From assembly GCA_023053545.1 (NCBI GenBank), contig JAKZAN010000005.1, forward strand, positions 12,896,001 through 12,960,000: 64,000 nucleotides of DNA. Direction: 5' to 3'. The translations under genes and the position numbers were made by a program. The stretch's first letter is position 1. Every line of letters starts with the position of its first letter. Shown here piece by piece: positions 11,823 to 24,132 of this stretch. Source of the DNA: Lepidurus packardi. Lineage: Eukaryota; Arthropoda; Branchiopoda; Notostraca; Triopsidae. Below the pieces are notes generated by a model, which saw nothing but the letters and a program-made list of their open reading frames with translations, searched no databases and was not told the DNA's origin.

Positions 11823-14408
11823 ATGGCCCTATCTATCTCTCGCAAAGAAGCGGAGGACTTACGCCCGTATATCGACAAAACCGTGACGACCTATTTGGGT
11901 TTCAACGATGGGGAAATTGTCAGCGTTGCCATCAACTGTTTATCTGCTGGCTACGACAAAGATGCCACCCTAAGTAAGCTCGCTAAGCTATCTAAAACAT
12001 CACTGACTGGTCTTGTCAATGAATTGTCTTACAGTGAAGCTGGAAAAGATCCTTTTGGACGAACAAAAAGCCCAAAAGTTGACCGACAGGATCTACGATT
12101 TGGTCCAGCAAGCCCAAGCTGCCATGAAAGCCACGAAAAGGATCAAAGAAGAGCCCACTGACGGTCCCGACTCTAAAAGATCGCGTTCTCGCTTCGCCAC
12201 CGACAACGGCAACTCAGATCCTCCTTCTGTAGCAACTACCACTCCTCCAGCTCCCACACCAAGTACGGCCCAACTTTCGGCCGATAAGATTAAAGAAATG
12301 ATGGCGAATGCCCAGCGAATGATCGAAGAACGTAAAAAAGCTTTGGCAGCCTCCGGAATCAATCTAAACCTCCCCACCCTTCCTCCGCCCACCACTCTCC
12401 CTCCTCCAACTGTAATTTTCCCCGAAGTTAAACCTCAAATTACAGTTCCACCCCCCACAACTCCTTCCTTACCCCCAAGAGCTCCCTACGCGGGGCCGGT
12501 CATTCCTGCCAACGTCGTGGACGACAAAGCGAAACGAATTTCAGATTTACAAGTAGAAAACTACCACTTCCAAACCTGAGATCTAATGCATTCGACTGTT
12601 TTTAGGCTCAAATTGCGGCTAAATTGGCCAAATCCGCGGTTACAAACTTGGCAAATGCCTCGGTTAAGCATCCCACACCTGGCGTTTTACCTCAAGTTGC
12701 TTCCATGGAACAAGAATTGCCCAAAGGCAAGCCTGCGCCCTTAATTCTTGACGATAAAGGCCGAACTGTGGACATGAGTGGCAAAGAAGTCCAATTGCCG
12801 CACCATACACCAACTTTAAAGGTACTGCAGCATGGATTACAGATCGTGGCTAACGTTTTCCGGCATCTTTCGAAATAGGCGAATATAAGAGCAAAGAAAA
12901 GGGAAGAATTCCGGGTCCAATTGCAGGACAAGCCAGCGCAAGTACCCGAAGAAACGCCCGAAAGTCAATTTTTTGACGCAAGAGTGGCTGCAAAAGGGGT
13001 CCAGCGCCCCAAACGTGGCTTTAATTTCCACGAACAAGGCAAATTTGTTCAAATGGCCTCTCGTCTACGTATGAAAGTAACTTCTTACAGTTCAAACTGG
13101 ATTTGAGAGTCATTTCGCGTGTTTAAGGCGCAATTGGAACGTTTGCAAAGCGAAATTCATCAAATTGCCCGTAAAACCGGGATCGATTCAGCCACCAAAT
13201 TAGCCTTAATTGCGCCACGCATCGATAAACAAGACGATGATGAAGGACCCGAAGTAGAGTGGTGGGATACGGTTATCCTCAAGTCTAGGAATTACCAAAA
13301 CGAAGGCGAAACGCCCGAGTTACGTTACGAAGCCATCACGAATTTAATCGAACATCCGATTAAAATGCGAGCGCCGAGTAAACATTCCTATAAACTGAAT
13401 ATTTTCACTTTCTTTACTACAAAATTTTTTTTTTATTGACTAAATTTATTTATTGATATTTTTCATGATTTGCAGCTGATCCCTTGAAGATTCCGTTTTT
13501 GCCGGTTTTCTTAACCGCCAAAGAACGCAAGAAACTACGAAGGACCAATCGCCGAGAAGCGTATAAAGAAACGCAGGAGAAAATCCGTCTAGGCTTAATC
13601 CAACCGCCACAACCCAAAGTAACCAATTGATCCGAAAATACTGTGTTAATTTTTGGGCCATTTTTTTATAGGTCCGAATTTCTAATTTAATGCGAGTTTT
13701 GGGCACGGAAGCGGTGCAAGATCCCACCAAGATCGAAACGCACGTCAAGGAACAGATGGCCAAACGCTTAGCTGCCCATAAACAAGCGAATGCCGAGCGC
13801 AAATTGTCAGCTGATCAACAGCGCCAGAAGAAAATAAGGAAAATCAAAGAAGACACGAGTCTGCAAATCAACGTGGCAGTCTACAGGTAGAGTAGTGTCT
13901 GTGGACTGGATTGCGCGAACTTATGAACCTGAGTTTTTTTCCTTTTCACAGGGTGAAAGACCTCATGCATCCCAGTAAGAAGTTCAGGGTGGAGACGAAC
14001 GCCAAACAACTGCTTATGACGGGTTGTGCTGTCCTGTTCAAGGATATTAACGTCGTAGTGGTCGAAGGCGGTCCGAAACAGCAAAAGAAGTACAAAAGAG
14101 TTATGCTCAACCGCATCAAATGGGAAGAAGAACCCATTAAAGGTCGCGAAGGACCTGACGCTGTCAATTCCTGCGTTCTAGTTTGGGAGGTTCGGACTCA
14201 TTTCTATGATTTTACGGGGTAGAATACTAATGGCGCTGTTCTGGCGGGTTTCTAGGGTACTACCAAGCAACGGACCTTTGGGGAAATGATTTTCAAACTC
14301 TGTCCAACGGAAAGTTTCGCGAGAGAACATTTTAGAAAGCATGGGGTGGAGCATTACTGGGATTTGGCGTATTCAGGGGCGGTTTTAGATAAGGATGCGG
14401 ACGAGTGA
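11823..14408 (+). CDS. PRPF3: U4/U6 small nuclear ribonucleoprotein Prp3
   Basis: Nine exons: 11823-11973, 12035-12552, 12606-12821, 12879-13076, 13128-13377, 13476-13618, 13672-13886, 13952-14189, 14256-14408; 693 residues, close to the vertebrate length of about 683. The N terminus ([17 protein letters not shown]) is the PWI-type RNA-binding domain. The middle has a Pro-rich segment, the [18 protein letters not shown] box and the [18 protein letters not shown] region. The C terminus has [20 protein letters not shown] and [19 protein letters not shown], the U4/U6-binding PRP3 and DUF1115 domains. It acts in the nucleus in the U4/U6.U5 tri-snRNP. Short introns and complete domains indicate a functional gene. 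Confidence 0.96.
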
Positions 14409-14857
14409 GCGAATATAAAGCTTGTACTATGGACACACGCTATAACAATACAACTTCATTGCAGTTTTGGACAATATAAAGATAAATACAAACCCAGAAC
14501 CTGTTCTAGTTGTTCTCTAAAGAAAAATTAACATAACGTTCTTCGTGGTTTAATCATGTTTTAATCTATAAACGACTGGGGTCCAGGCAGCAATTCAAGG
14601 TTAACTAGCATTCTCCTTGAAGTTGTGAACAAGTAAGGACGTTTTCAAACAATTTCAACCGTTTCCAACAAACTGAAATCGGTAAGCAAATACTGCAAGT
14701 CACACGATAACGAAAGAGATCCTTTTCTTCTTATCAAATCCAATCATCTAGAAAGGGGTGGGAAACCTCAGTAAACATTCAAAGTTGACCATCTTAGAGG
14801 GTAAGTTTGTACAGCTGTACTTGTTAAGGGTTTAACTGGTCCAAACGAGGTACAGCT
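14409..14857. other. Convergent 3' intergenic region
   Basis: Lies between the ends of Prp3 (plus) and the ZIP gene (minus). No gene or structured element seen. Confidence 0.6.
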
Positions 14858-16732
14858 TCAATGTGAGTGGTGGGAATGTCCGGAATGATCATGATCTGCG
14901 GGCCGCAATAAGGAATTGGTAACGGTGCCGTTGGCGAGTAATGCCACGTGTGATTCTTCCATGTCGTGGGAATGGCCACCTGGAAAAAACAGAGGACAAA
15001 CTTTAACCTTGGGAACTAAGGAAAGAAACAAATGCGTAAACCGGTTTCTATCACTGTTCTGTTTGGTTTCGGAGTTCACTTTCTATGTAGGCGCATAACA
15101 CGTGGTTCCGCTTGTTACTCTTGTGAGCTAATACATCCTCAGGGTGTATTATTCTGGTTAATCATTATTCTGGTATTCAAGCTAATCATGCTCACCTGCG
15201 AATTCCAAGGTGACCATGAACCCGAACCCGACAACTATGAAGAACAGCTTGAGCAATCCTTGCTCATGCTTCTGGCGTTCTCTTTCCATGATTTCGAAGA
15301 AGACGACATACAGGATGGTTCCGCTAGCGATTCCTTGCAAAACTCCGATGACCAAAGCATGCGTAGGAGTTTGGGTCGTTGACAGTTCCGTCACAATCAT
15401 GGCAATCCCTACGCCGAGTGGCGTCACTAAGCCTAAAGTGACCATGTAAAATATGTAGAGCCCGCGTTTCACTCCGGCCGTCAGCAGCTCGATGCCTACA
15501 CAGAAAACGATGGCCAATTCATGGACAGAAACGGCTCCAAAGAGGAACCATACGTTCTTGGGGTTTCCCTCCAAGCCGATGGCCATCCCTTCGAAGACCG
15601 AGTGGAAAGACAACGCAACCACGACCATCAACCCGCGAATGGAGGCCATGAGCGTCTTGTTTTGGAAAGCGTCCAAAGGAATACCATGACTGTGTCCATG
15701 GCCATGGTGTTGATGCGAATGGTTCTCGATTGGGTGATCCACCGGTTGTACTTTGACGCGCTCTTTCGAGTACTCGAACTTGTACTCTGGCGACGATTCT
15801 TCCTCAATCGTCGCTGGAGTACCCAGGGAGGAGGGGCTTAACGATAAAGTGGACGTCATGAGATCAGCTCGAGAGGCTGAGGTTAGTCTTCCGGATAAAC
15901 GCCCACCCATATTGCGGGACCAAGGACCCGTTCCGGAAACTCTTTCCCTGCTCCGGGGCGTTTGGTTTGTGCTGTTGTTGGGTGAAGCAGTTTGCGCAAG
16001 TAGCCACTCACCTACTTCTTCCATAAAGTAGACGAGGAAGAAACCCAGGACCAGGATGAACTCCGCAAAGGGAAATTCCCCGAAAATGGGCCATTGTGCA
16101 ACAATCTTCTTCGCCGTAAGCTGCGCGCGCACCTACGCATTTTTGTATTGGAGGAAAAGAACGTAAACAATACTTAGTCTAATGTAAGACAAACGATAAC
16201 AAATCACAAAATGTAATCAGACGAATGTAAAGAAATCGACAAAAGATAATAAACTGTGATTAGCTAAATTTTAAATACCTCGACAAGAAATAAAATTGAT
16301 TGGGTTGCCAAAAAAATCAATACATCTCTTAATATTACAAGCCGTTTCTAGGTTAGCAATAGTCAGACTGATGTAAGGCCGAATAGTCAGAGCTAATGTA
16401 TAGAATGATTTCAAATAATAAGTTTGCCAGTCAAATACAAGTTTAAAAAGGAAGATTAGTATTACCCCAGGCACCATATGAATGAAACAGGTAGCTAAGA
16501 GCAATCCAGCGCCGAAACACATCAGAATCGAAAGAAAAAGTTCAATTCGTTTTTTGCGGCGTTGATTGCGTTGGTTTTGTTCGGGATCCGTGCTCAAATC
16601 ACTGCCCATGCGTTTCAATTTTTCAAAAACAACAATGGGAATCAGTCCGCTGAATAACCGTAGAATAATCAGCAGAATCAAGGCCCCAATTTTGGAACCC
16701 ATCACTTCCTCCATTATGTCACTTGTTTTCAA
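14858..16732 (-). CDS. ZIP-family zinc transporter (ZIP1/2/3-like)
   Basis: Three exons: 16732-16466, 16132-15196, 14979-14858; 441 residues (435 if the Met at 16714 is used). ZIP proteins move zinc or iron into the cytosol. Exon 1 carries TM1-2 (MGSKIGALILLIILRLFSG and CFGAGLLLATCFIHMVPG). Exon 2 carries TM3, a long Ser/Thr-rich loop, a His-rich segment (HSHQHHGHGHSHG) and TM4 with the ZIP-II signature HSVFEGMAIGLEG, followed by TM5 with HELAIVFCVGIELL. The last exon adds a His-rich tail (HDHSGHSHHSH). The cytosolic loop makes it longer than human ZIP1/3 (about 320). Plasma-membrane location is expected by family. Confidence 0.93.
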
Positions 16733-17436
16733 ACTCTTGAATGTTTTTCAAACGTATTCGAGGTCACGAACGATTTGGAACTGTTCCACTATTCAATAAC
16801 AAGCCCAGGTGTGTTGTCAATTTGGAAACCTAATGTCTCTCCACCTTCACGCTATATTACCTTACGTGTAAGCGAATAAAGAATAATCTTATACACTACT
16901 GTGATCCTTATTTGGATAAAATCACAATGCAGGATGTGCGTTTCCGGGACAAAATACCGGATATTCACTGACAAAAAAGGTATTCTTCCCTAACAAGTCA
17001 ATGTACATTATGTGGGGGAAAATGGAAAGCTTAAGAGAGATTCGGGTACTGTTCTAAACTGAGCTCAGTCCACTACTGAAACCGGCTGGCCAAGGAAAGC
17101 CGCCTTTATGTGCAAAGCAAAACCGGTCCCTTGTCCTTTCCAAGTAAAAACCGTGACTGTTCCATACACAGGTAGAATGTAATCCAACACCTGTGGCTGG
17201 TTGCACTGCCATGCCACCCCGAGCGCGCTATGTAGTACAGAGCCTGGCTAGTGGCTATTAGCTAAGGATATGGAGTCTTTTTCGTTTGAAAAGAGAGAAC
17301 ATGCGGGAAAAACCCTCAACTTCAAAATGAAACACTCCATGTTGGGTAATTGTCCTTAAAAAAACTTGAGGTAGTTGCACTTGATATTCTTATTGCATTT
17401 CGAATTCTAAAAGTTTAAAGTTTTTTTTTGTTTTTT
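16733..17436. other. Intergenic, upstream of ZIP
   Basis: Promoter side of the ZIP gene. No gene recognised; the T-rich end leads into the 143-bp satellite. Confidence 0.5.
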
Positions 17437-18562
17437 AAGTTTTAAAAGTTAATTTTCAAAGTTTTAAGTAAATGTATCCTAATTTGCAGCAATACAAAGT
17501 AGGGAAGATATCAATTAGGAAGTTTCAATTAGAAAAGACATTAATACACTAAAACCTATAAGTTGAATTTGTTTTTTTTTAAGTTTTAAAAGTTAATTTT
17601 CAAAGTTTTAAGTAAATGTATCCTAATTTGCAGCCATACAAAGTAGGGAAGATATCAATTAGGAAGTTTCAATTAGAAAAGACATTAATACACTAAAACC
17701 TATAAGTTGAATTTGTTTTTTTTAAGTTTTAAAAGTTAATTTTCAAAGTTTTAAGTAAATGTATCCTAGTTTGCAGCAATACAAAGTAGGGAAGATATCA
17801 ATTAGGAAGTTTCAATTAGAAAAGACATTAATACACTAAAACCTATAAGTTGAATTTGTTTTTTTTAAGTTTTAAAAGTTAATTTTCAAAGTTTTAAGTA
17901 AATGTATCCTAATTTGAAGCAATACAAAGTAGGGAAGATATCAATTAGGAAGTTTCAATTAGAAAAGACATTAATACACTAAAACCTATAAGTTGAATTT
18001 GTTTTTTTTAAGTTTTAAAAGTTAATTTTCAAAGTTTTAAGTAAATGTATCCTAATTTGCAGCAATACAAAGTAGGGAAGATATCAATTAGGAAGTTTCA
18101 ATTAGAAAAGACATTAACACACTAAAACCTATAAGTTGAATTTGTTTTTTTTAAGTTTTAAAAGTTAATTTTCAAAGTTTTAAGTAAATGTATCCTAATT
18201 TGCAGCAATACAGAGTAGGGAAGATATCAATTAGGAAGTTTCAATTAGAAAAGACATTAATACACTAAAACCTATAAGTTGAATTTGTTTTTTTTAAGTT
18301 TTAAAAGTTAATTTTCAAAGTTTTAAGTAAATGTATCCTAATTTGCAGCAATACAAAGTAGGGAAGATATCAATTAGGAAGTTTCAATTAGAAAAGACAT
18401 TAATACACTAAAACCTATAAGTTGAATTTGTTTGTTTAAGTTTTAAAAGTTAATTTTCAAAGTTTTAAGTAAATGTATCCTAATTTGCAGCAATACAAAG
18501 TAGGGAAGATATCAATTAGGAAGTTTCAATTAGAAAAGACTACACTAAAACCTATAAGTTGA
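17437..18562. repeat. Eight-copy 143-bp satellite array
   Basis: Units starting with AAGTTTTAAAAGTTAATTTT occur at 17437, 17581, 17724, 17867, 18010, 18153, 18296 and 18438, a period of 143 (range 142-144). The last copy is slightly shortened. Copies differ by only a few single substitutions and in the length of a T run. Strongly AT-rich, no ORF, no unique spacers. Confidence 0.96.
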
Positions 18563-20455
18563 AGTTTGAAGGGAGGAGGAAAACATTTGTGATGAAAATA
18601 AAAGGCATTCCTTTTTTCTTTCACTTTGCTCGAGTAGTTTATTACAGAAGTATTCTCTAATTGCGAGAGCACCTCTTGGTCCAAGTTGTTTTAACATTAT
18701 CTAAGGAAATTCAAGAATAAATGGGTTGATTAACTTTAGAAACCGTTGAGCATTCAACCCAAAATTCATTCCATTCATTCATGGACCAATGCGTTCAAAG
18801 TACTGGCCTTTTCCAGCCATCTTTTTCAACTCATTGATACATTTCTAATTTCGTGCAATGCTTGCGATTGATTGAACTATTCACTGCCAGCTTATAAAGC
18901 AACTCTACGCTTATATAAATTACTGCCTGGCAATTGCAGGGAACTTGAGTACAGTACTTTCAAGGACAAAATGCGTTGGAATAGAAAGATCTGAGCAATT
19001 CTTGTAGGTGTAATAACTGTAATAAAAGTGTAAGTAAATGTAAGTGTAAATAAATGTTTCAGTTAATTTTGCTCAAGTTTGGCAACTCAATCAAGTGAAA
19101 ATAATCTACATTTATTGAATTTGTAAAAGTACTGGTCAGCCGGTAAACGTTTAAAGCATAATGATGACCTGCAAAGAAACAGGCTAAACACTAAAGATTT
19201 CAATCTTGTGTGCAATACGTACACAATATTCCCTTGAGTGAAAAGGTGAGTGTTTGGGGTTCTACTTTCACTCGCAAAGGTAGATAACCCCTTATGTTTG
19301 GTGTCCCAAAAAAGTTTTGCAAAAGAGAGAAGAATTGAGACCAAAAGCGAAATTAATCAGAAACTGATTTTTACTTTCACAGCTGATTTCGGGTTGATAA
19401 GGTCCCAAGATCTTCTCTCCTTTGACGCAACATGTATTAAAATAAGCCTCAGTATTAAATATGAAGCTTACAATAATATACACCTTGATCTTCCAGCCTA
19501 GTGCAAACACGTTATTACTGACGTCGTAGAGAGAGAATCGGATCCAAATCTGAGGACAATACAACTCTCAGGTTTCGCAATGCGACACGTTTCGTATAGA
19601 AAGCTGGGAATTAACAGAATTAATTCAGCAATCGCCTTAACATATCAGTTGATATTCCTAATTTCTTTTAGATTATTCTAAACTACTTATATTTAAGTAT
19701 ATATTATATAAACAAATTAGGGCATGAACAAATATTGAAGAATTGATGCAAGTAATTAATATAACGAAGAATTCCTGGAAATAATTAATGGAATTAGTCA
19801 TGTAAGTAAGGCGAAACGTACCCAAAGGTTTATTAACAAAGTTTCGAAAGATGCGTCTAAAAGGTAACTGGCAAACATTCTTTTGCTTGTAAGAAAATCG
19901 CGAGATATCAGAAAACGCTGAGATGTACTAACTACAAACGTGAAGGGTACTGTACTGTACATCACGCGTAGTTCTGCTGACATTCAAAACGTGCGTGTAT
20001 AGTCTTACAGTATATTTTCAGACTTCCGAGTAAGGGTGACATGCATGTCGAGTCGAAACAAATTTAGAAAAACTATTTTCCAATATTTTTCTTCTACAGA
20101 ATGTGTATTCTTTGTATCTTTGTTTCAAATATTATCCGCACTCTGACGGATTTATTTCGAAGTTTCAGTGCACTAAACCCTAAGATAAAGCAATAATAAG
20201 ATTAATAAGAATTTCTGGAACACTTTACATTCCACGCGAAACTTCATTTAGTAATTAAGAAACGATGCGTGTACTATGCGAATACAACCAAACAGATCCA
20301 AACAATGTTATCCTAAACAGCAAATAAATTGTACAAAACATTATTGTAACTTTAAATGCAATTCACTTAACCCGCGATGTAAATTTAACAAAAATTGGTT
20401 CCAACCGGCGAGACTATAGGCTGGGCTGTATTCTAATCATCATATAAATACTAAT
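18563..20455. other. Intergenic
   Basis: AT-rich stretch between the satellite and the first fucosyltransferase. Short ORFs in several frames show no family resemblance and no supporting splice structure. Confidence 0.5.
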
Positions 20456-21878
20456 TTACTTATTCAGATACTTGCTTAGCTTGTAAACAAAGCCCAATAC
20501 CGGGTACCCAAACCGTATCAACTTCCTCATGGTAGTATCAGCAGGATCCCGAATTTTACAATCCGCTTTGTCAAACCACCAATCGTGCAGATCCTTATAA
20601 GCGGGTTTGTCGTGAGATACATTGCGAGAGTTGAGTAGTTGACACAGACTGCACCACCCGTCAGCTTTAGTAGGTTTGAAGTTGTCATTCCATTTCAGAT
20701 ACTCCTTATAGAGGGTATCATTCTTTATCAACGTGTTCAAATATTCAGCCAACGCTTTGGGTGATTCAAATGCATCCGCATCAACAAATGAGTTAGGTGG
20801 CGCCATCAGGCGATGTGCATCAACACCAAATACCACAGGCACTACGCCATGGATCAGTGCGTTGAATAACTTCTCAGTCACGTAATCCTTACAAATGGAG
20901 TTTTCGAAGGCAAGGTAGAACTTGTAATCTCTACCAACCATTTCAAAGCATGACTTGCGATCGGCGCAAGTTAAGTTACCACACTTCCCATAGATGTCGA
21001 TCTCTATGTACTGCGCAAGTTCATGAACGTACGCTGCCCGGTTACTACCACTTCGACAATCCGAAACGAACCAAGCTACGGACTTTTTCTTTGCCTTCGT
21101 GAAAGCAGCGTAATCAAAATTGACGTTTAGGGATCCTTCATTGAAGGTTTCCTTCATTTGACGAAACTCCTGAAGATTTGACGTCCATTTAGTAATGGCG
21201 GATTGGTGCTTGTGTAGATCCGCTTGGGGTTGGTTCCTGACTGACGAAAAAGGCAATACTCGACCGTACGGGTGATGTATATCCGAATCTAAGCGGTAGG
21301 TCATGGTCCAATTGAAGGTATTTGAAAATTTCTCTAACGGAGGAGTAAATCGAGGAGGTTCCGTAAGATAAAATATCCACGGTTGATGCGGCAGCCGATA
21401 TGGCGGCATGTCAGTGAAGTACGTGTCAGGGGTATGAAATAAAACAGCGTCGCTAACATTCAAAAGTGACCGATTACTCGTTGTCAAACAGGACTGTGTG
21501 GGACAGTGTTGGAACGGAGCCTTACCATAACCCACACCGAAATCCTCCACAAATAGACGTTTGGTCCAGTACAAGATCAACTTGGGGCGTGCCGTACTTT
21601 CCTATATAACATTTCGATGGCTCAATGTCGTTTAAAAAAAGAGGAAAATAGCAATTCTATGGACAGTACAATACCTTGAATGTAAACATTCCTGCAGCAA
21701 TTGACCGCGGCCTCTTCCTAATAACGTTTGAATGCAAATCACTATCCAAACTCAGCAGCCCCATACTGTAGATGGCGGCCACCAGCATGATGCTAACGCA
21801 TGTACCAACCAGTACCAGCTTACGGTACGATTTCCTTCCATACTGTATCCAGAAGCTTAGCTCACGGAGCATCTTCAT
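20456..21878 (-). CDS. Alpha-1,3-fucosyltransferase, array member 1
   Basis: Two exons: 21878-21675 and 21601-20456, phase 0; 449 residues. Exon 1 encodes a short basic cytosolic tail and a signal-anchor (LVLVGTCVSIMLVAAIYSMG), as in type II Golgi glycosyltransferases. Exon 2 is the GT10 domain: the N-terminal half begins PKLILYWTKRLFVEDFGVGY. The GDP-fucose-binding half carries DYKFYLAFENSICKDYVTEK and GVVPVVFG, the defining motif of alpha-1,3-fucosyltransferases. It should transfer fucose from GDP-fucose to a GlcNAc-containing glycan in the Golgi; acceptor unknown. First of four intact tandem copies on this strand and more diverged than members 3 and 4. Confidence 0.94.
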
Positions 21879-24132
21879 TAAACCTTAAATCGTCAATGAA
21901 ACGGATCAAGCTATAGTCTTCTCTTTATTGAGTTTGCTCACGGAATCTTTAGCACAAAGAAGCGTTGTCCAGGATAGCACACGCAAGACCAGATTGTTAT
22001 AGTGAGTGATACCTTCTTTCCGCCAACAAGCTATATAGCTATCTGTTCTTTTTGTTTGGTTTTAAGGCGCATTAAGACATGTGCACCCATGGATTGAAAA
22101 GGATACTATTAAAAAATGATGAGAAAGACACGTCTACAGTTTAATGAGACGAGGAAAAGCTCGTATCCAAGCAATGAAGGCAGTGATCTATGTCAGATAA
22201 CTTAAACTAAGAATTTTCACTTTTAATTTGTCAGAAAACATGATTTCGAATGTTTTGGAGTGTTAACAAAACAGTTTGGAAGCTCGATCTTTGAATCTTT
22301 TAAATCTTTCAATGTTACGGAATATTCCCATTGTGCAGAATCTCAGTGCGCATTTGTCTAGAATTAGCAACAGATGTTGAGAAGATTTTATAGCATTCGG
22401 AAAACTCGGTACCGTACTGTAATATCGCATGTGGAATATAACGTCTATCATTTTTTCATTAAAGGAAATGAAAGACTGTTTCTGAGTAGATTTGCACCAG
22501 GGAATGGATCCGCTTGGAACGAGAAAGTTCTGAATAATTGCGTCCAAAAATAAATGACTTAAAATTTCCATTTAATTACAATTGTAATTACTAGCATTAC
22601 ATTCCACAAAATCTTTGCAGCATGTTTGGTTAGGGTTCTAATTCAAAATGGAGAATTGGAATATAAGAAATAAGGAATGCTCACACTCTAAGAATTTCAC
22701 TATAATTTTGAATAAGTATGCGTCATAACCTTGACTAGCAATGACAATTTCTGATGTGTAATAATATGAAATTTTTAAGTCAACGCTCTAATTTTAACGC
22801 TAACCGCAATCTGTTCCTTTTTTAAGAAAAATATTACCTCTTCTTAAAAATATTAGCTCTTCCAACAATGCCAGCAGGCAGCAATTTGACTGTAGTTGTC
22901 TATGACACATCAAGTGGCTATAATATAATATAGCACTATAGTAGAGAATAAGATGAGTGCATTTCCTGTTAGTTTTGAACACTTTGTTTTGTAAAGGAAG
23001 CGTCAGATCTTTTCAAATATTTGAGAGATCGATATTAAAGTTTAATTTCCAATGTGATATGTGAATCTGTATTCTCTGGATTCCCTGGAAAAGCTTTTAA
23101 ACATTGCGGAAAATAAACTTAATTAAAAAAGATACCAAATGCGACAAGATACAAGACTGGATTTGATCATTTCTTTCCAGACTGTAACATTTAAAAGAAC
23201 TCAGTATAAAGAGACTGTTTACAGTGCGAAGTGCAAAGCCATAGCTGTTCCATAGAATGCCTCTTCGGGGTGCTTTAGTACTTGGTAGCCCTGTTCTAAT
23301 GGGCGCGAAAGGGCGATCCTTTATATCAACATATTGTGTTGTAACCGCAATGAGTCTACATAAAACACATCAAACTAATATGCGTAAGATGTGTAAGATG
23401 TGTAATAATACACAAAGATGTGTAATAATATGAAATTTTTAAGTCAACGCTCTAATTTTAACGCTAACCGGAAACTGTTCCTTTTTTAAGAAAAATATTG
23501 GACATGCTCTTCCAACAATGCTACCAGGCAGCAATATGACTGTAGTTGTCTATGACACATCAAGTGACTATAATATAACAGCACTATAGTAAAGAATGAG
23601 TGCATTTCCTGTTAGTTTTGAACACTTTGTTTTGTAAAGGAGACATCAGATCTTTTCAAATATTTGAGAGATGGATATTAAAGTTTAATTTCCAATGTGA
23701 TACTGTATTCGTATATCGTGAATCTGTATTCCCTGAATTCCCGGAAAAAGCTTAAAAAGCTTTTAAACATTGCGGGAAAGAAACTTAATTAAAAATTATA
23801 CTAAATGATAAACATTATATAAATAATGACAAACTAAATGATAAAAATGATAAACATTTAAAAGAACCAGTATAAAGAGACTGTTTACAGTGCGAAGTAC
23901 AAAGTCATGGCTGTTCCATAGAATGCCTCTTCGGGGTGCTTTAGTACTTGGTAGCCCTGTTCCAATGCGCGCGAAAGGGCGATCCTTTATATCAACATAT
24001 TGTGTTGTAACCGCAATGAGTCTACATACAACACATCAAACTAATATGCAAGGAATATGCTGAGACTTTCCGAGGACGAAATATGCAAATTATCTATGTA
24101 GAATACAGAAAATAAGGAATAGGAAAGTCTTT
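21879..24132. other. Spacer between fucosyltransferases 1 and 2
   Basis: No gene recognised. It contains a direct duplication of about 630 bases, listed separately. Confidence 0.6.
22753..24049. repeat. Direct duplication in the fucosyltransferase spacer
   Basis: 22753-23383 and 23417-24049 are copies of each other (offset about 664), both starting GATGTGTAATAATATGAAAT and ending with ACACATCAAACTAATATGC. They differ by substitutions and small indels, for example a variable repeat before the CTCTTCCAACAATG segment. Confidence 0.88.

Noticed and set aside
15521-16031. Plus-strand ORFs of 92-106 aa
   Set aside because: Antisense to the ZIP transporter, whose minus-strand reading has all family motifs.
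17437-18562. CRISPR-like regular array
   Set aside because: The whole 143-base period is repeated with no unique spacers, in a spliced eukaryotic genome; it is a satellite.
22263-22571. 102-aa minus-strand ORF between fucosyltransferases
   Set aside because: No motif, no splice partner, AT-rich spacer composition.
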